Shown here piece after piece: positions 33,953 through 42,809 of a stretch of DNA of 64,000 nucleotides. The position numbers were made by a program, and so were the translations under genes. The notes beneath the pieces were generated by a model that did not search any database, had not been told where the DNA came from, and was given only the letters and a program-made list of their open reading frames with translations. The stretch covers positions 27,173 through 91,172 of the forward strand of contig NZ_JAJATX010000010.1 in assembly GCF_020866965.1 (NCBI RefSeq). Reading direction: 5' to 3'. Each line of letters opens with the position of its first letter. Position 1 is the first letter of the stretch. The stretch is from Microvirga roseola. Lineage in GTDB: Bacteria; Pseudomonadota; Alphaproteobacteria; Rhizobiales; Beijerinckiaceae.

Positions 33953-34650
33953 CGATGCTTTCCGTTGAAAACCTGTCCCTCCACTACGGCGCGGCCCAGG
34001 CCTTGCGCGGCGTCTCCGTTGCCGCCGCTGTGGGGGAAGTCACCTGCGTCCTCGGACGCAACGGGGTCGGCAAGACCTCGCTCCTTCGCGCCATTGCGGG
34101 GCACCGGCCCATCTCGGGCGGGACGATCTTGTTCGACGGCAAGGACATCGCCCGGATGAAGCCTTTCGAGCGGGCGGCTCTCGGGATCGCCTATGTTCCG
34201 CAAGGCCGCGAGATTTTCCCGCTCCTGACCGTGAAGGAGAACCTGGAAACCGGATTCGCTCCCTTGAAACGGGGGAAAAAGACGGTTCCCGAAGAGGTCT
34301 TCGAACTCTTCCCCGTTCTCAAATCCATGCTTGGACGGCGCGGCGGCGATCTGTCCGGGGGGCAGCAACAGCAGCTCGCGATCGGCCGCGCCCTCGTGAT
34401 GCGTCCGCGCCTCCTCGTGCTGGACGAACCGACCGAAGGCATCCAGCCGTCAATCATCAAGGATATCGGGCGGGCAATCGCATTCCTGCGCGAACGGAAG
34501 GACATGGCGATCCTTCTTGTCGAACAATATTTCGATTTTGCCCGCGATCTGGCCGACCGCTTCGTGGTCATGGAGCGCGGCGAAATCGTCGAGCAGGGTG
34601 GCCGCTCAGGCCTTGAGGGGGACGATGTCCGTCAGCGCCTTGCCATTTGA
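33949..34650 (+). CDS. urtE: Urea ABC transporter ATP-binding protein UrtE
   Basis: A 233-aa LivF-type ATPase. Walker A GRNGVGKTSLLRAIAG (about residue 35), YVPQGREIFPLLTVKENLE, signature LSGGQQQQLAIGRAL and Walker B LLVLDEPTEGIQPSIIKDI. GRNGVGKTS and EGIQPSII are typical of UrtE. The start overlaps the urtD stop (ATGA) and its last 26 bases overlap ureD, so transport and hydrolysis genes are translationally coupled. Confidence 0.94.
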   Translation: MTMLSVENLSLHYGAAQALRGVSVAAAVGEVTCVLGRNGVGKTSLLRAIAGHRPISGGTILFDGKDIARMKPFERAALGIAYVPQGREIFPLLTVKENLETGFAPLKRGKKTVPEEVFELFPVLKSMLGRRGGDLSGGQQQQLAIGRALVMRPRLLVLDEPTEGIQPSIIKDIGRAIAFLRERKDMAILLVEQYFDFARDLADRFVVMERGEIVEQGGRSGLEGDDVRQRLAI

Positions 34651-35464
34651 CGCCGCCGCCCTGCGCCAGCGGGCCGTCGGCCGTGTCGCGTTCAGCGCAA
34701 TGTCTCTCGACAGGCGGACACGCCCCGTGCGGATCGAGGAGAGCGGGTCCATGCGCATCCGGCTCCCGAGAGGCGAGGGGGCGGGTCTGGATGCGGTTCT
34801 CGTCAACACAGCGGGCGGCATCGCCTGCGGCGACCGTTTCTCCATCGAGATCGAGGCGCAGACCGGCGCGTCGGTGACGGTGGCGACGCCTGCTGCCGAG
34901 AAGGTCTACCGCTCCGACGGGCCGGTGGCGGAGCTTTTCGTCGATCTCAGGCTTCATGCCGGAGCGCAACTCGACTGGCTGCCCCAGGAGACGCTGCTCT
35001 TCGATAGGGCGCGCCTCGCCAGACGCCTCGACGTGACCATGCCGGAGGATGCGCGCCTCACCCTGTTCGAAGCCGTCGTCTTCGGTCGAGCGGCCCGCGC
35101 AGAGTGGGTGATGGAGGGGTTCTTCGAGGATCGCTGGCGCATCCGGCGCGGCGGACGCCTCATCTATGCCGACACGCTGCGCCTCGAGGGGCCGGTTGCC
35201 GACCTTCTCGAGAGACCGAGTGTCGGCAAAGGCGCCCGTGCCCTGGCGACACTGATCCATGTCGCGCCCGATGCCGAGGCGCGCCTGGAGCAGGCGCGCG
35301 AGCAGCTTGTCCCGGTTCCCGGCTGCGATGCGGCGGCGGGTGCCTGGAACGGGCTTCTCGCAGTGCGCTTCTGTGCTGTGTCCATTGAGGCCCTGCGCGC
35401 CGCCGCCTGTCCGTTTCTCGTTTCCTTTCGGGGCGAGCCCTTGCCCCGCGTCTGGCTCAGCTAA
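34625..35464 (+). CDS. ureD: Urease accessory protein UreD
   Basis: A 279-aa scaffold protein for nickel delivery to apo-urease, working with UreF and UreG. ATG 34625 has GAGGGGG upstream. Conserved segments: [71 protein letters not shown]. It overlaps urtE by 26 nt and precedes the structural genes by 8 nt, the usual place for ureD. Confidence 0.94.
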   Translation: MSVSALPFDAAALRQRAVGRVAFSAMSLDRRTRPVRIEESGSMRIRLPRGEGAGLDAVLVNTAGGIACGDRFSIEIEAQTGASVTVATPAAEKVYRSDGPVAELFVDLRLHAGAQLDWLPQETLLFDRARLARRLDVTMPEDARLTLFEAVVFGRAARAEWVMEGFFEDRWRIRRGGRLIYADTLRLEGPVADLLERPSVGKGARALATLIHVAPDAEARLEQAREQLVPVPGCDAAAGAWNGLLAVRFCAVSIEALRAAACPFLVSFRGEPLPRVWLS

Positions 35465-35472
35465 GGTCCAAC

Positions 35473-36093
35473 ATGCAGCTTACACCGCGTGAAAAAGACA
35501 AGCTCCTCATCGCCATGGCGGCCATGGTCGCCCGCCGCCGCCTGGAGCGCGGCGTGAAGCTCAACCATCCGGAAGTCATCGCCCTCATCACCGATACGGT
35601 GCTGGAAGGGGCCCGCGATGGCCGCTCGGTCGCCGAACTCATGGAGGCGGGCGCGCATGTGGTCAGCGCCGACCAGGTCATGGAGGGTGTCGCAGAGATG
35701 ATCCACGACATCCAGGTCGAGGCGACCTTTCCGGATGGCACCAAGCTCGTCACGGTCCATCACCCGATCCGCGGTGCAGCCTCGAAAGACGTGCCGGGCG
35801 AGGTCACGACTCTGGGAGGCGAGATCGTCTTCAACGAGGGCGCTGAGCGGGTCGTCATCAGCGTCGCCAATACCGGCCACCGGCCAATCCAGGTAGGCAG
35901 CCACTATCATTTCTTCGAGACCAACCCTGCGCTCTCCTTCGAGCGCGACAGGGCCCGCGGCATGCGCCTCGACATCGCGCCCGGCACGGCGGTGCGCTTC
36001 GAGCCCGGCGCGACCCGGGAGGTCGTGCTGGTGCCGCTTGGGGGCAAGCGCGAGGTCTACGGATTCCGCCGGGGCGTAATGGGAGCGCTGTGA
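35473..36093 (+). CDS. ureAB: Urease gamma-beta fusion subunit (UreA-UreB)
   Basis: A 206-aa protein in which two normally separate small subunits are joined. Residues 1-100 are UreA ([37 protein letters not shown] at the end). Residues about 110-206 are UreB ([42 protein letters not shown]). The junction is short, about eight residues, with no stop or frameshift. H. pylori has an analogous fusion; most bacteria keep two genes. The stop overlaps ureC (TGATG), so stoichiometry with the alpha subunit is coupled. Confidence 0.94.
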   Translation: MQLTPREKDKLLIAMAAMVARRRLERGVKLNHPEVIALITDTVLEGARDGRSVAELMEAGAHVVSADQVMEGVAEMIHDIQVEATFPDGTKLVTVHHPIRGAASKDVPGEVTTLGGEIVFNEGAERVVISVANTGHRPIQVGSHYHFFETNPALSFERDRARGMRLDIAPGTAVRFEPGATREVVLVPLGGKREVYGFRRGVMGAL

Positions 36094-37820
36094 TGACGAA
36101 CGGAAGAAAGCCCGCCTCGCTCCCGCGTGCGGCCTATGCGGACATGTTCGGACCGACGAAGGGAGACAGGATACGGCTCGCCGATACCGCCCTCATTATC
36201 GAGGTGGAGAAGGACTTCACCACCTATGGCGAGGAGGTGAAGTTCGGCGGCGGCAAGGTCATCCGCGACGGCATGGGGCAGGGGCAGGCGAGCCGGCAGG
36301 AGGGAGCGGTCGACACCGTCATCACCAATGCCGTGATCCTCGACCATTCCGGTGTCGTGAAGGCCGATATCGGCATCAAGGGCGGCCGGATCACCGCGAT
36401 CGGAAAGGCGGGCAATCCGGACGTGCAGCCGGGGGTCGACATCATCATCGGTCCCGGCACGGAGATCGTGGCGGGCGAGGGCAAGATCATCACTGCCGGC
36501 GGCTTCGACAGCCACATCCACTTCATCTGCCCGCAGCAGATCGAAGAGGCGCTGATGTCCGGCATCACCACGATGCTCGGCGGCGGCACGGGACCGGCCA
36601 CGGGCACCTATGCCACCACCTGCACGCCTGGTCCCTGGCACATCGCCCGCATGATCGAGGCGGCGGATGCCTTTCCCATGAACCTGGCTTTCTCCGGAAA
36701 GGGCAATGCCTCGAAGCCGGCAGCCCTGGAGGAGATGATCAAGGCCGGAGCCTGCGCCCTGAAGCTGCACGAGGACTGGGGCACGACGCCGGCCGCCATC
36801 GACTGCTGCCTTTCGGTAGCGGAGGACTATGACATCCAGGTGATGATCCACACGGACACCCTGAACGAGTCCGGTTTCGTGGAGGACACCATCGCCGCCT
36901 TCAAGGGCCGCACCATTCACGCCTTCCACACGGAAGGGGCGGGCGGGGGGCATGCGCCCGACATCATCAAAGTGGCGGGACTTCCCAACGTTCTGCCGTC
37001 CTCCACCAATCCGACGCGGCCCTATACGGTCAATACCATCGACGAGCATCTCGATATGCTCATGGTGTGCCACCATCTCGATCCGTCCATCCCGGAAGAC
37101 CTCGCCTTCGCCGAAAGCCGCATCCGCAAGGAAACCATCGCCGCAGAGGACATCCTGCACGATATCGGCGCGCTCTCGATGATGTCCTCCGACAGCCAGG
37201 CCATGGGCCGCGTGGGCGAGGTCATCATCCGCACCTGGCAGACGGCGCACAAGATGAAGGTCCAGCGCGGTCCGCTGCCGGGAGAGACCGGCGACAACGA
37301 CAACCTGCGCGCCCGGCGCTACATCGCGAAATACACGATCAACCCTGCCATCGCCCATGGCGTGTCCAGGCATATCGGCTCCGTGGAGCCCGGTAAGCTC
37401 GCGGATCTCGTGGTCTGGACGCCCGCCTTCTTCGGCGTGAAGCCCGATCTCGTCATCAAGGGCGGAGCCATCGCCGCCGCCCTCATGGGCGACCCAAATG
37501 CCTCGATTCCGACGCCGCAGCCGGTTCACTACCGGCCGATGTTCGGGGCCTATGGACGGGCGCTCGCCACGACCTCGCTCACCTTCGTCTCCAAGGCTGC
37601 CGTCGAGGGCGGTCTGGCCGCAAAGCTCAACATTCAGAAGGAGCTGGTCGCAGTCGAGAACGTCCGCGGCGGAATCGGCAAGAAGGACATGGTGCTCAAC
37701 GACGCCACGCCGGCAATCGAGGTCGATCCCGAGACCTATGACGTGCGCGCCGACGGCGAATTGCTGGTCTGCGAGCCCGCCAAGATCCTCCCCATGGCCC
37801 AACGCTATTTCCTGTTCTGA
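36093..37820 (+). CDS. ureC: Urease alpha subunit
   Basis: A 575-aa catalytic subunit that hydrolyses urea to ammonia and carbamate at a di-nickel centre. All ligands are visible: His141 and His143 ([11 protein letters not shown]), the carbamylated Lys224 (LKLHEDWG), His253 ([11 protein letters not shown]), His279 ([15 protein letters not shown]), and the flap Cys/His pair (MVCHHLD) followed by the Asp of SSDSQAMGR. Numbering is offset by seven from the Klebsiella enzyme. ATG 36093 overlaps the ureAB stop. Length is normal, so the enzyme should be active. Confidence 0.97.
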   Translation: MTNGRKPASLPRAAYADMFGPTKGDRIRLADTALIIEVEKDFTTYGEEVKFGGGKVIRDGMGQGQASRQEGAVDTVITNAVILDHSGVVKADIGIKGGRITAIGKAGNPDVQPGVDIIIGPGTEIVAGEGKIITAGGFDSHIHFICPQQIEEALMSGITTMLGGGTGPATGTYATTCTPGPWHIARMIEAADAFPMNLAFSGKGNASKPAALEEMIKAGACALKLHEDWGTTPAAIDCCLSVAEDYDIQVMIHTDTLNESGFVEDTIAAFKGRTIHAFHTEGAGGGHAPDIIKVAGLPNVLPSSTNPTRPYTVNTIDEHLDMLMVCHHLDPSIPEDLAFAESRIRKETIAAEDILHDIGALSMMSSDSQAMGRVGEVIIRTWQTAHKMKVQRGPLPGETGDNDNLRARRYIAKYTINPAIAHGVSRHIGSVEPGKLADLVVWTPAFFGVKPDLVIKGGAIAAALMGDPNASIPTPQPVHYRPMFGAYGRALATTSLTFVSKAAVEGGLAAKLNIQKELVAVENVRGGIGKKDMVLNDATPAIEVDPETYDVRADGELLVCEPAKILPMAQRYFLF

Positions 37821-37821
37821 C

Positions 37822-38295
37822 ATGATCCGCGCCACATCCATCATCCGCCGCGAGGCCGTCGTTCCCGACCGCATCGTCGACATCATCACCCTCGACCATG
37901 GCGACCGTCACCGCCGCCGGATCGCGCTCCATGCCGATGGGGGCACGGCCTTCCTCCTCGACCTCGATAAGGCCGATGTGCTGGAGGACGGCGACGCCAT
38001 CCGTCTGGACAGCGGCTGGCTCGTGGAGGTGAGGGCGGCTCCCGAAAAGCTGGTCGAGGTCAGGACGGGCGATCCCCTCGACCTCCTGACGCTCGCCTGG
38101 CACATCGGCAACCGGCACGTCCCGGCCGAGATCACCCGCGATGCGATCTACATCGGCTACGATCACGTGCTGGTCGATATGCTGCAAGGGCTCGGCGCTC
38201 AGGTCGAGATCGTTGAGAGGCCGTTCCGTCCCGTCCGTGGGGCGTATCATCACCATGAGCATGGCGGACATCATCATGGGCATGGCCATGGGTGA
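37822..38295 (+). CDS. ureE: Urease accessory protein UreE with His-rich tail
   Basis: A 157-aa nickel metallochaperone. The N-terminal peptide-binding domain (1-70) is followed by the metal domain with HIGNRHVPAEI and YDHVLVDMLQGLG (the conserved interface His). The last 15 residues, [15 protein letters not shown], form a nickel-binding tail that many UreE proteins have. It starts 1 nt after ureC and overlaps ureF. The tail should help nickel storage under low supply. Confidence 0.95.
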   Translation: MIRATSIIRREAVVPDRIVDIITLDHGDRHRRRIALHADGGTAFLLDLDKADVLEDGDAIRLDSGWLVEVRAAPEKLVEVRTGDPLDLLTLAWHIGNRHVPAEITRDAIYIGYDHVLVDMLQGLGAQVEIVERPFRPVRGAYHHHEHGGHHHGHGHG

Positions 38296-38989
38296 GAACG
38301 GCGGCATTCTGCAGGGCACTGGAGAGGGGCTGGCGGTCCTGCCGCTCTTCGCCTGGCTGTCCCCGTCCTATCCGGTCGGTTGCTACGCCTACTCGCATAC
38401 CCTGGAATGGGCGGTGGAGACCGGGGATGTGACGAACGAGGGGACCCTCGTTGCCTGGCTCAGCGATGCCATGACCTTGGGGCTCGGCCGCAACGATGCA
38501 GTTTTGCTCGCCAATGCCTATCGGGCGGTGGAGGCAAATGCCATTGCGATACTTGCGGACGTCAACGAGCTGGCGCTGGCGCTCTCGCCATCCGGGGAGC
38601 TCTATCTCGAAACGAGCCAGCAGGGTCGCAGTTTTCTCGATGCGACGCTCGCCGCATGGCCTTCGCCGCGCCTCCCGAACCTCGAAGGAGATGTCGCCTT
38701 TCCGGTTGCCATCGGCATGGCGGCGGCCGCCCATGGCATTCCCCTGGCCGTGACGGCAGAAGCCTATCTCTTCGGGCTCATCCAGACCCTTGTCTCAGCC
38801 GCCATCCGTCTCGCGCCCATCGGGCAGACCGCCGGAATTCGTGCCACCGCTGCTCTTTCGGCGACGGTCCGTGACGTGGCCCGGAACTCCCTTCACCTGA
38901 CCGTCGACGATATCGGCAGCGCGACATTCCGGGCCGATCTCGGCTCGTTCCACCATGAAAACCAATACACGAGGCTTTTCCGCTCATGA
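38288..38989 (+). CDS. ureF: Urease accessory protein UreF
   Basis: A 233-aa helical accessory protein that recruits UreG to the UreD-urease complex. The signature [27 protein letters not shown] is visible in part near residues 20-45, and [16 protein letters not shown] at the end is the conserved C-terminal region (RLFRS). Several in-frame ATGs overlap the His-codon tail of ureE; 38288 is the last before the conserved part, and 38282 is equally possible. Overlaps ureG by four bases. Confidence 0.93.
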   Translation: MGENGGILQGTGEGLAVLPLFAWLSPSYPVGCYAYSHTLEWAVETGDVTNEGTLVAWLSDAMTLGLGRNDAVLLANAYRAVEANAIAILADVNELALALSPSGELYLETSQQGRSFLDATLAAWPSPRLPNLEGDVAFPVAIGMAAAAHGIPLAVTAEAYLFGLIQTLVSAAIRLAPIGQTAGIRATAALSATVRDVARNSLHLTVDDIGSATFRADLGSFHHENQYTRLFRS

Positions 38990-39609
38990 ACTCTTCAACG
39001 GGACCCCTTCGCGTCGGTATCGGCGGCCCGGTCGGCTCGGGCAAGACCGCCTTGATGGAGGCGCTCTGCAAGACCTTCCGCGAGCGCTACGACATCTGCG
39101 CCATCACCAATGACATCTACACCAAGGAGGATGCGCGCCTCCTGACCGTGGCTGGCGCATTGCCCGTGGAGCGCATTATGGGCGTCGAGACGGGCGGGTG
39201 CCCGCATACGGCGATCCGCGAGGATGCCTCCATCAACCTTGCGGCCATCGCCACCATGCGCAAGCGCTTCCCGAGGCTCGATATCGTCCTTGTGGAATCC
39301 GGCGGCGATAATCTCGCTGCGACCTTCTCACCGGAGCTTGCGGACCTGACGATCTACGTGATTGACGTGGCGGGCGGCGAGAAGATCCCGCGCAAGGGCG
39401 GGCCCGGCATCACCCGGTCCGATCTCCTCGTAGTCAACAAGATTGACCTCGCCCCTTATGTGGGCGCCGATCTCGCGATCATGGAAGAGGACACCAAGCG
39501 CATGCGCGGCCAGCGGCCGTATGTGTTCAGCAACATCCGCGACGGCGTCGGCGTGGATGCCATCGCCCGGTTCATCGAACAGGCCGGCGGACTCGCCGCG
39601 GCCGCCTGA
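38986..39609 (+). CDS. ureG: Urease accessory GTPase UreG
   Basis: A 207-aa SIMIBI-class GTPase that powers nickel insertion. P-loop [11 protein letters not shown] (about residues 9-19), nickel-binding CPH motif in [13 protein letters not shown] (about 70), the LVESGGDN switch region and the [13 protein letters not shown] guanine-specificity motif are present. The start overlaps the ureF stop (ATGA). This completes ureD-AB-C-E-F-G with no gene missing. Confidence 0.96.
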   Translation: MNSSTGPLRVGIGGPVGSGKTALMEALCKTFRERYDICAITNDIYTKEDARLLTVAGALPVERIMGVETGGCPHTAIREDASINLAAIATMRKRFPRLDIVLVESGGDNLAATFSPELADLTIYVIDVAGGEKIPRKGGPGITRSDLLVVNKIDLAPYVGADLAIMEEDTKRMRGQRPYVFSNIRDGVGVDAIARFIEQAGGLAAAA

Positions 39610-39621
39610 CAGGAGCACCAC

Positions 39622-40194
39622 ATGATCAAGAAGAGTTGCATCCTCGCCCCGGTCCTGATGCTCGCATCGACGCCGGTGCTGGCGCATACCGGAGACCATT
39701 CGGCTTCCAGCTTCGCCTCCGGCCTGCAGCACCCTCTAGGCGGACTCGATCACATCCTGGCGATGGTAACGGTCGGCCTCTTCGCGGCCGTTCTCGGCGG
39801 ACGGGCATTGTGGGCGGTTCCGGCAACCTTCATCGCCATGATGCTGGCGGGGGGAGGCCTGGGACTGGCGGGTGTTACCCTTCCTGGCGTCGAGTTGGGG
39901 ATCGTTGCATCGATCGTCGTCCTAGGATGGCTTGTCGCCCTGGGCCGCTCCTGGTCCCCTGGCATGGCCATGGCGCTCGTTGGCGTCTTCGCGATCTTCC
40001 ACGGACATGCCCATGGCGCGGAGATGCCGAGTGAGGCCGGTGCAGCGCTCTACAGCCTCGGCTTCGCCCTTGCGAGCGCAATGCTCCATGCGGCCGGAAT
40101 TGGCACAGGCTTCCTGGCCTTCGGTCGTCCTCAGGCCATCCGCCTTGCAGGTGCGGCCGTTGCCGCCTCGGGTCTCGTGCTGGCCTTAGGCTAG
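39622..40194 (+). CDS. HupE/UreJ family membrane protein
   Basis: A 190-aa protein with a signal-like first segment (ending VLAHTGDHS) and about six helices. Family motifs HPLGGLDHILAM (about residue 37) and FHGHAHGAE (about 130) are intact; they include His/Asp residues thought to bind or transport nickel. Placed 12 nt after ureG with AGGAG upstream, so it most likely supplies nickel to urease. A hydrogenase role is unlikely, since no hup or hyp genes are present in the window. Confidence 0.88.
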   Translation: MIKKSCILAPVLMLASTPVLAHTGDHSASSFASGLQHPLGGLDHILAMVTVGLFAAVLGGRALWAVPATFIAMMLAGGGLGLAGVTLPGVELGIVASIVVLGWLVALGRSWSPGMAMALVGVFAIFHGHAHGAEMPSEAGAALYSLGFALASAMLHAAGIGTGFLAFGRPQAIRLAGAAVAASGLVLALG

Positions 40195-40217
40195 ACATCT
40201 GACACGGCCGCAGACAG

Positions 40218-40240
40218 CCCGGCGCTCTGAGAGCGTCGGG
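40218..40240. terminator. Hairpin after the urease operon
   Basis: CCCGGCGCT and AGCGTCGGG form a 9-bp stem with one G-U pair around a 5-nt loop, 23 nt after the HupE/UreJ stop. No U run follows. It is the best candidate for the operon end; the rest of 40241-40454 holds only a short minus-strand frame (see 40292-40381). Confidence 0.35.
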
Positions 40241-40291
40241 ACGATGCAGGTTGTTCTGATCAGGAGCGGCCTTCGCCGCAGCCGTCCTGGG

Positions 40292-40381
40292 TTACCGCGA
40301 CCAGCCTTCGAAGCTGCAGATAGTGGCCATGAGGGCTACGGCTGCGCCGATCAACAGAAGTTCAATCCCAATATCACTCAT
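40292..40381 (-). CDS. Possible 29-aa membrane peptide
   Basis: ATG at 40381, preceded by GCGAGG at a suitable distance, opens a 29-codon frame reading MSDIGIELLLIGAAVALMAT then a nine-residue end with Cys, Trp and Arg. Residues 7-22 are hydrophobic enough to cross the membrane. It sits in the 260-nt gap between the urease operon and the J-domain gene. Nothing identifies a family; chance cannot be excluded at this length. Confidence 0.25.
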   Translation of the reverse strand: MSDIGIELLLIGAAVALMATICSFEGWSR

Positions 40382-40454
40382 GGGGGCCTCGCCACAATCG
40401 ATGCGGCTTCTAACGAATCCTCGATGAATGAAGAATGAAGGGCGGGGTTGTGTT

Positions 40455-41165
40455 TTACGACTTCCCGCGGTCCAGCAGGACCTCCTTGGCTTGGTTCACC
40501 CGGCTCGCGAGGTAGGTCGAGCCGCCCTGGTCGGGATGAAGCTTCTTCATGAGGTCTCGATGCGCCTGCCGGATCGCATCGGGATCGGCGCCCGGTTCGA
40601 TGCCTAAGACCTGGTAAGCCTCTTCCTGCGACATGGCGCCGGACGAGGGTCGGGGGGGCGTCTCGGCCTGCTCCTCGGTCCCGGCGCCTCCCCGCCATTG
40701 AGGAAAGCGGCGGTCGAGATAGGCCTCCAGGAGACGCCCGCCATCGGGATCGCCCGCCTGGCATTCCGCTAATAGCGCCTGTAGTTCCGCCTCGCCGAGG
40801 GCGCTGAGCCGCCGCCCGGAGAAGGCCCCGGCGAGAACCGAGCCGTCCATATCGCCCGTATCGTGGTCGAGCTCCATCTCGATGAGCGCCGAGCGGACGC
40901 GCGAGACGCTGCCGGCGGATTTCTGGGAGCCTCTTCCAAATCCGGGAATGCCGAAGCCGCTCCAGCCGAGAAGCCAGGCCCCGAAGCCTCCGATCAGAAA
41001 GGCGAGCTCAAGCCGCCCCCGCAAGCCGAAGAGTGCGGCAAGACCGAGGGCGGCGATGCCGCCGACGATCTTCAGGACTTTTGCCAGGGCAGCCGTGTTC
41101 GCCTGCGTGAAGCTGTTCAGGATCCACAACAGGAGAGCGACCGCCGCGATGCCGTAGAGCACCAT
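40455..41165 (-). CDS. Membrane-anchored J-domain protein
   Basis: A 236-aa protein with two predicted membrane segments at the N-terminus (about 3-20 and 28-68), a linker rich in charged residues, and a C-terminal J domain (about 175-236: AYQVLGIEPGADPDAIRQAH, KKLHPDQGGSTYLASRVNQA). The HPD tripeptide needed to stimulate DnaK ATPase is present. The layout resembles Tim14/Pam18- or DjlC-type co-chaperones, with J at the C-terminus rather than the N-terminus. ATG overlaps the stop of the VWA gene (TGATG), so the two are co-translated. Client unknown. Confidence 0.82.
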   Translation of the reverse strand: MVLYGIAAVALLLWILNSFTQANTAALAKVLKIVGGIAALGLAALFGLRGRLELAFLIGGFGAWLLGWSGFGIPGFGRGSQKSAGSVSRVRSALIEMELDHDTGDMDGSVLAGAFSGRRLSALGEAELQALLAECQAGDPDGGRLLEAYLDRRFPQWRGGAGTEEQAETPPRPSSGAMSQEEAYQVLGIEPGADPDAIRQAHRDLMKKLHPDQGGSTYLASRVNQAKEVLLDRGKS

Positions 41166-41893
41166 CACCGCTTGCGCTCCGTCATGTCGGAAAGAAGGGC
41201 TTTGGCGTGTGTGCTGTTCGAGGCGAGCCGCGTGAGCCCCTCGACGCCGCTGGTCGCATAGACGGCGGCGGCGCGCAGGAGTTCGGAAAGGGTCTGGGGT
41301 GCGCCCGCATCGAAGCGGGCATAGGCTCCGCCGGTGAGCCGGGCGATCTCCTTGAAAGCGCGGGCGGCGTCCGGATCATGCCCCTCGTGGAACATGAAGG
41401 CCTTGACGCCGAGCAGGCCGAGTTCGCCCGCGACCGCGCAGAGGTCGTCGATGGGCTCCTCCATGGCGTCGCCTACATAGACCAGGACCTTGAGCGGCTC
41501 CTTGCCGGCCTCGGTCCGGACGTGGCGGAGCACGCGCCCGATCTGCGTCTGGCCGCCCCGGCAGCCGATCTTGGTCATGAGGTCCGTCAGGGAGCGAGGA
41601 TCAGCGACCCAGCGGGAGGAGCGGCACTCGTTGAAGCCGCGGAAATACACGAGCTGGACCGAAAGACCGCCAGTCTGGCCCGCGGCCGCGAACATCTCGC
41701 CCTGGACGCGGCAGGCGACATCCCAGGTGGGCTGCCGGCTCATGGTGGCGTCGAGCGCGAAGACGAGACGCGGGCGGGGCGCGCCGTTCTCCAGCGGGCC
41801 GAGGCGCTTCGCCTCCTGCAGGAACGAGTCGATCATCGAGCCCGGACTGCCGGTGTCGGCGGATGGCTTTGTGAGATCCTTCTTGTCGGTCAT
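41165..41893 (-). CDS. VWA domain protein
   Basis: A 242-aa cytoplasmic protein. The von Willebrand A fold spans about 40-225. The metal-ion-dependent adhesion site reads DATMS (about residue 48) where DxSxS is usual, with the later Thr in GGQTQIG and Asp in YVGDAMEE, so a metal site is probably kept with a Thr-for-Ser change. GGGACG precedes the ATG. It is coupled to the J-domain gene, which suggests a chaperone-linked assembly. No MoxR-type AAA+ partner is in the window. Confidence 0.8.
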   Translation of the reverse strand: MTDKKDLTKPSADTGSPGSMIDSFLQEAKRLGPLENGAPRPRLVFALDATMSRQPTWDVACRVQGEMFAAAGQTGGLSVQLVYFRGFNECRSSRWVADPRSLTDLMTKIGCRGGQTQIGRVLRHVRTEAGKEPLKVLVYVGDAMEEPIDDLCAVAGELGLLGVKAFMFHEGHDPDAARAFKEIARLTGGAYARFDAGAPQTLSELLRAAAVYATSGVEGLTRLASNSTHAKALLSDMTERKR

Positions 41894-41967
41894 CGTCCCT
41901 CCCTCGGCCTATCATGTGGGAAGGAAGGGGGGGCTTGTAAATCCGTGGCGGGAGGCCGCGCGCTCGA

Positions 41968-42684
41968 TCATTGAGGCATGAAGACCTCGGGATGCGCGCT
42001 GGAAAAGCGCTCCAGCTCATCCATGACCGCATCGAGATGGGCCTCCATGGCCCGCCGGGCGGCCTCGGGATCATGGGCCTCGATCACCCGGACAAGGACC
42101 CGGTGCTCGGCGAACGTCACCGCGTGGCGGCGCGGGGACGAGAGGAGGCGGCGGACCCGGTCGATATTGGCCCGGGAGGCTTCTATGACGGCGGCAACCC
42201 GGGGCATCTCCAGGCTGTCCACAAGGATCGCATGGAAGACTAGATCGAGGGTGTAGAACCCCGCCCGGTCGCCTCGCGCGACGGCCTCCTCCTGGGCCTG
42301 CAGGTTCTCCTGGAGGGCGGCCAGAGCCGAGGAGGGCAGGCGCCGGGCAGCGGCTTCGGCCACCATGGCCTCGAGCGCCCGGCGGATCAGCATGGATTCC
42401 TGAATCTCGGACCGGCGGATGCGGGCGGCACGGGTGCCGCGCTGCGGCAGGACCTCGACGAGTCCCTCCGCCGCCAGCCGCGTGAGGGCTTCGGATACGG
42501 GAAAGCGCGAGACGCCGAGTCTCTCGCAGACGAGCCCTTTGTCGATGAATTCGCCCGGGGCGAAGTCCAGCGCCACGATGGCGGATCTCAGCGTGCGCTC
42601 CACCTGCTCGGTCGTGTTTCCGCGGGGGCCCCGGTCCAAAAGAGCCAGGAAACCGTAATTTTTTTTCTTGTCGATCACCTGCAT
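41968..42684 (-). CDS. GntR family regulator, FCD (FadR) subfamily
   Basis: A 238-aa repressor-type regulator. The N-terminal winged helix (about 20-85: TLRSAIVALDFAPGEFIDKG, LGVSRFPVSEALTRLAAEGL) leads to an all-helical FCD domain (about 95-230) with the metal-binding Asp and His residues (DLVFHAILV, EHRVLVRVIEAHD, MEAHLDAV). It is divergent from a TRAP operon. A perfect 12-bp palindrome begins 5 bp upstream of its start. Codons 6-9 contain a run of eight A, a potential slippage site. The ligand is likely the TRAP substrate or a metabolite of it. Confidence 0.9.
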   Translation of the reverse strand: MQVIDKKKNYGFLALLDRGPRGNTTEQVERTLRSAIVALDFAPGEFIDKGLVCERLGVSRFPVSEALTRLAAEGLVEVLPQRGTRAARIRRSEIQESMLIRRALEAMVAEAAARRLPSSALAALQENLQAQEEAVARGDRAGFYTLDLVFHAILVDSLEMPRVAAVIEASRANIDRVRRLLSSPRRHAVTFAEHRVLVRVIEAHDPEAARRAMEAHLDAVMDELERFSSAHPEVFMPQ

Positions 42685-42688
42685 CGTA

Positions 42689-42700
42689 CTAACATGTTAG
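42689..42700. promoter_or_regulatory. GntR operator palindrome
   Basis: CTAACATGTTAG is a perfect 12-bp palindrome directly upstream of the GntR start and 110 bp before the TRAP binding-protein gene. Short AT-centred palindromes of this size are typical FCD-GntR sites. Occupancy would block gntR itself and probably the divergent promoter. Confidence 0.6.
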
Positions 42701-42809
42701 CTGATCCGACGAGCCGACGCCATCGGCCGATCGGGCTCCGGACGGGCCAGTCGGGCTCGCCGGTACTCAACAAACGGCCGTAGAGCCGAAGCTTCGGGAG
42801 GAAAACTGC

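Noticed and set aside
36057-37889. 610-codon minus-strand frame across ureC
   Set aside because: ureC carries every urease ligand; the opposite frame shows no conserved motif.
40244-40438. 64-codon plus-strand frame after the urease operon
   Set aside because: Composition is unlike neighbouring proteins, no ribosome site; the short minus-strand membrane frame in the same place is slightly more credible.
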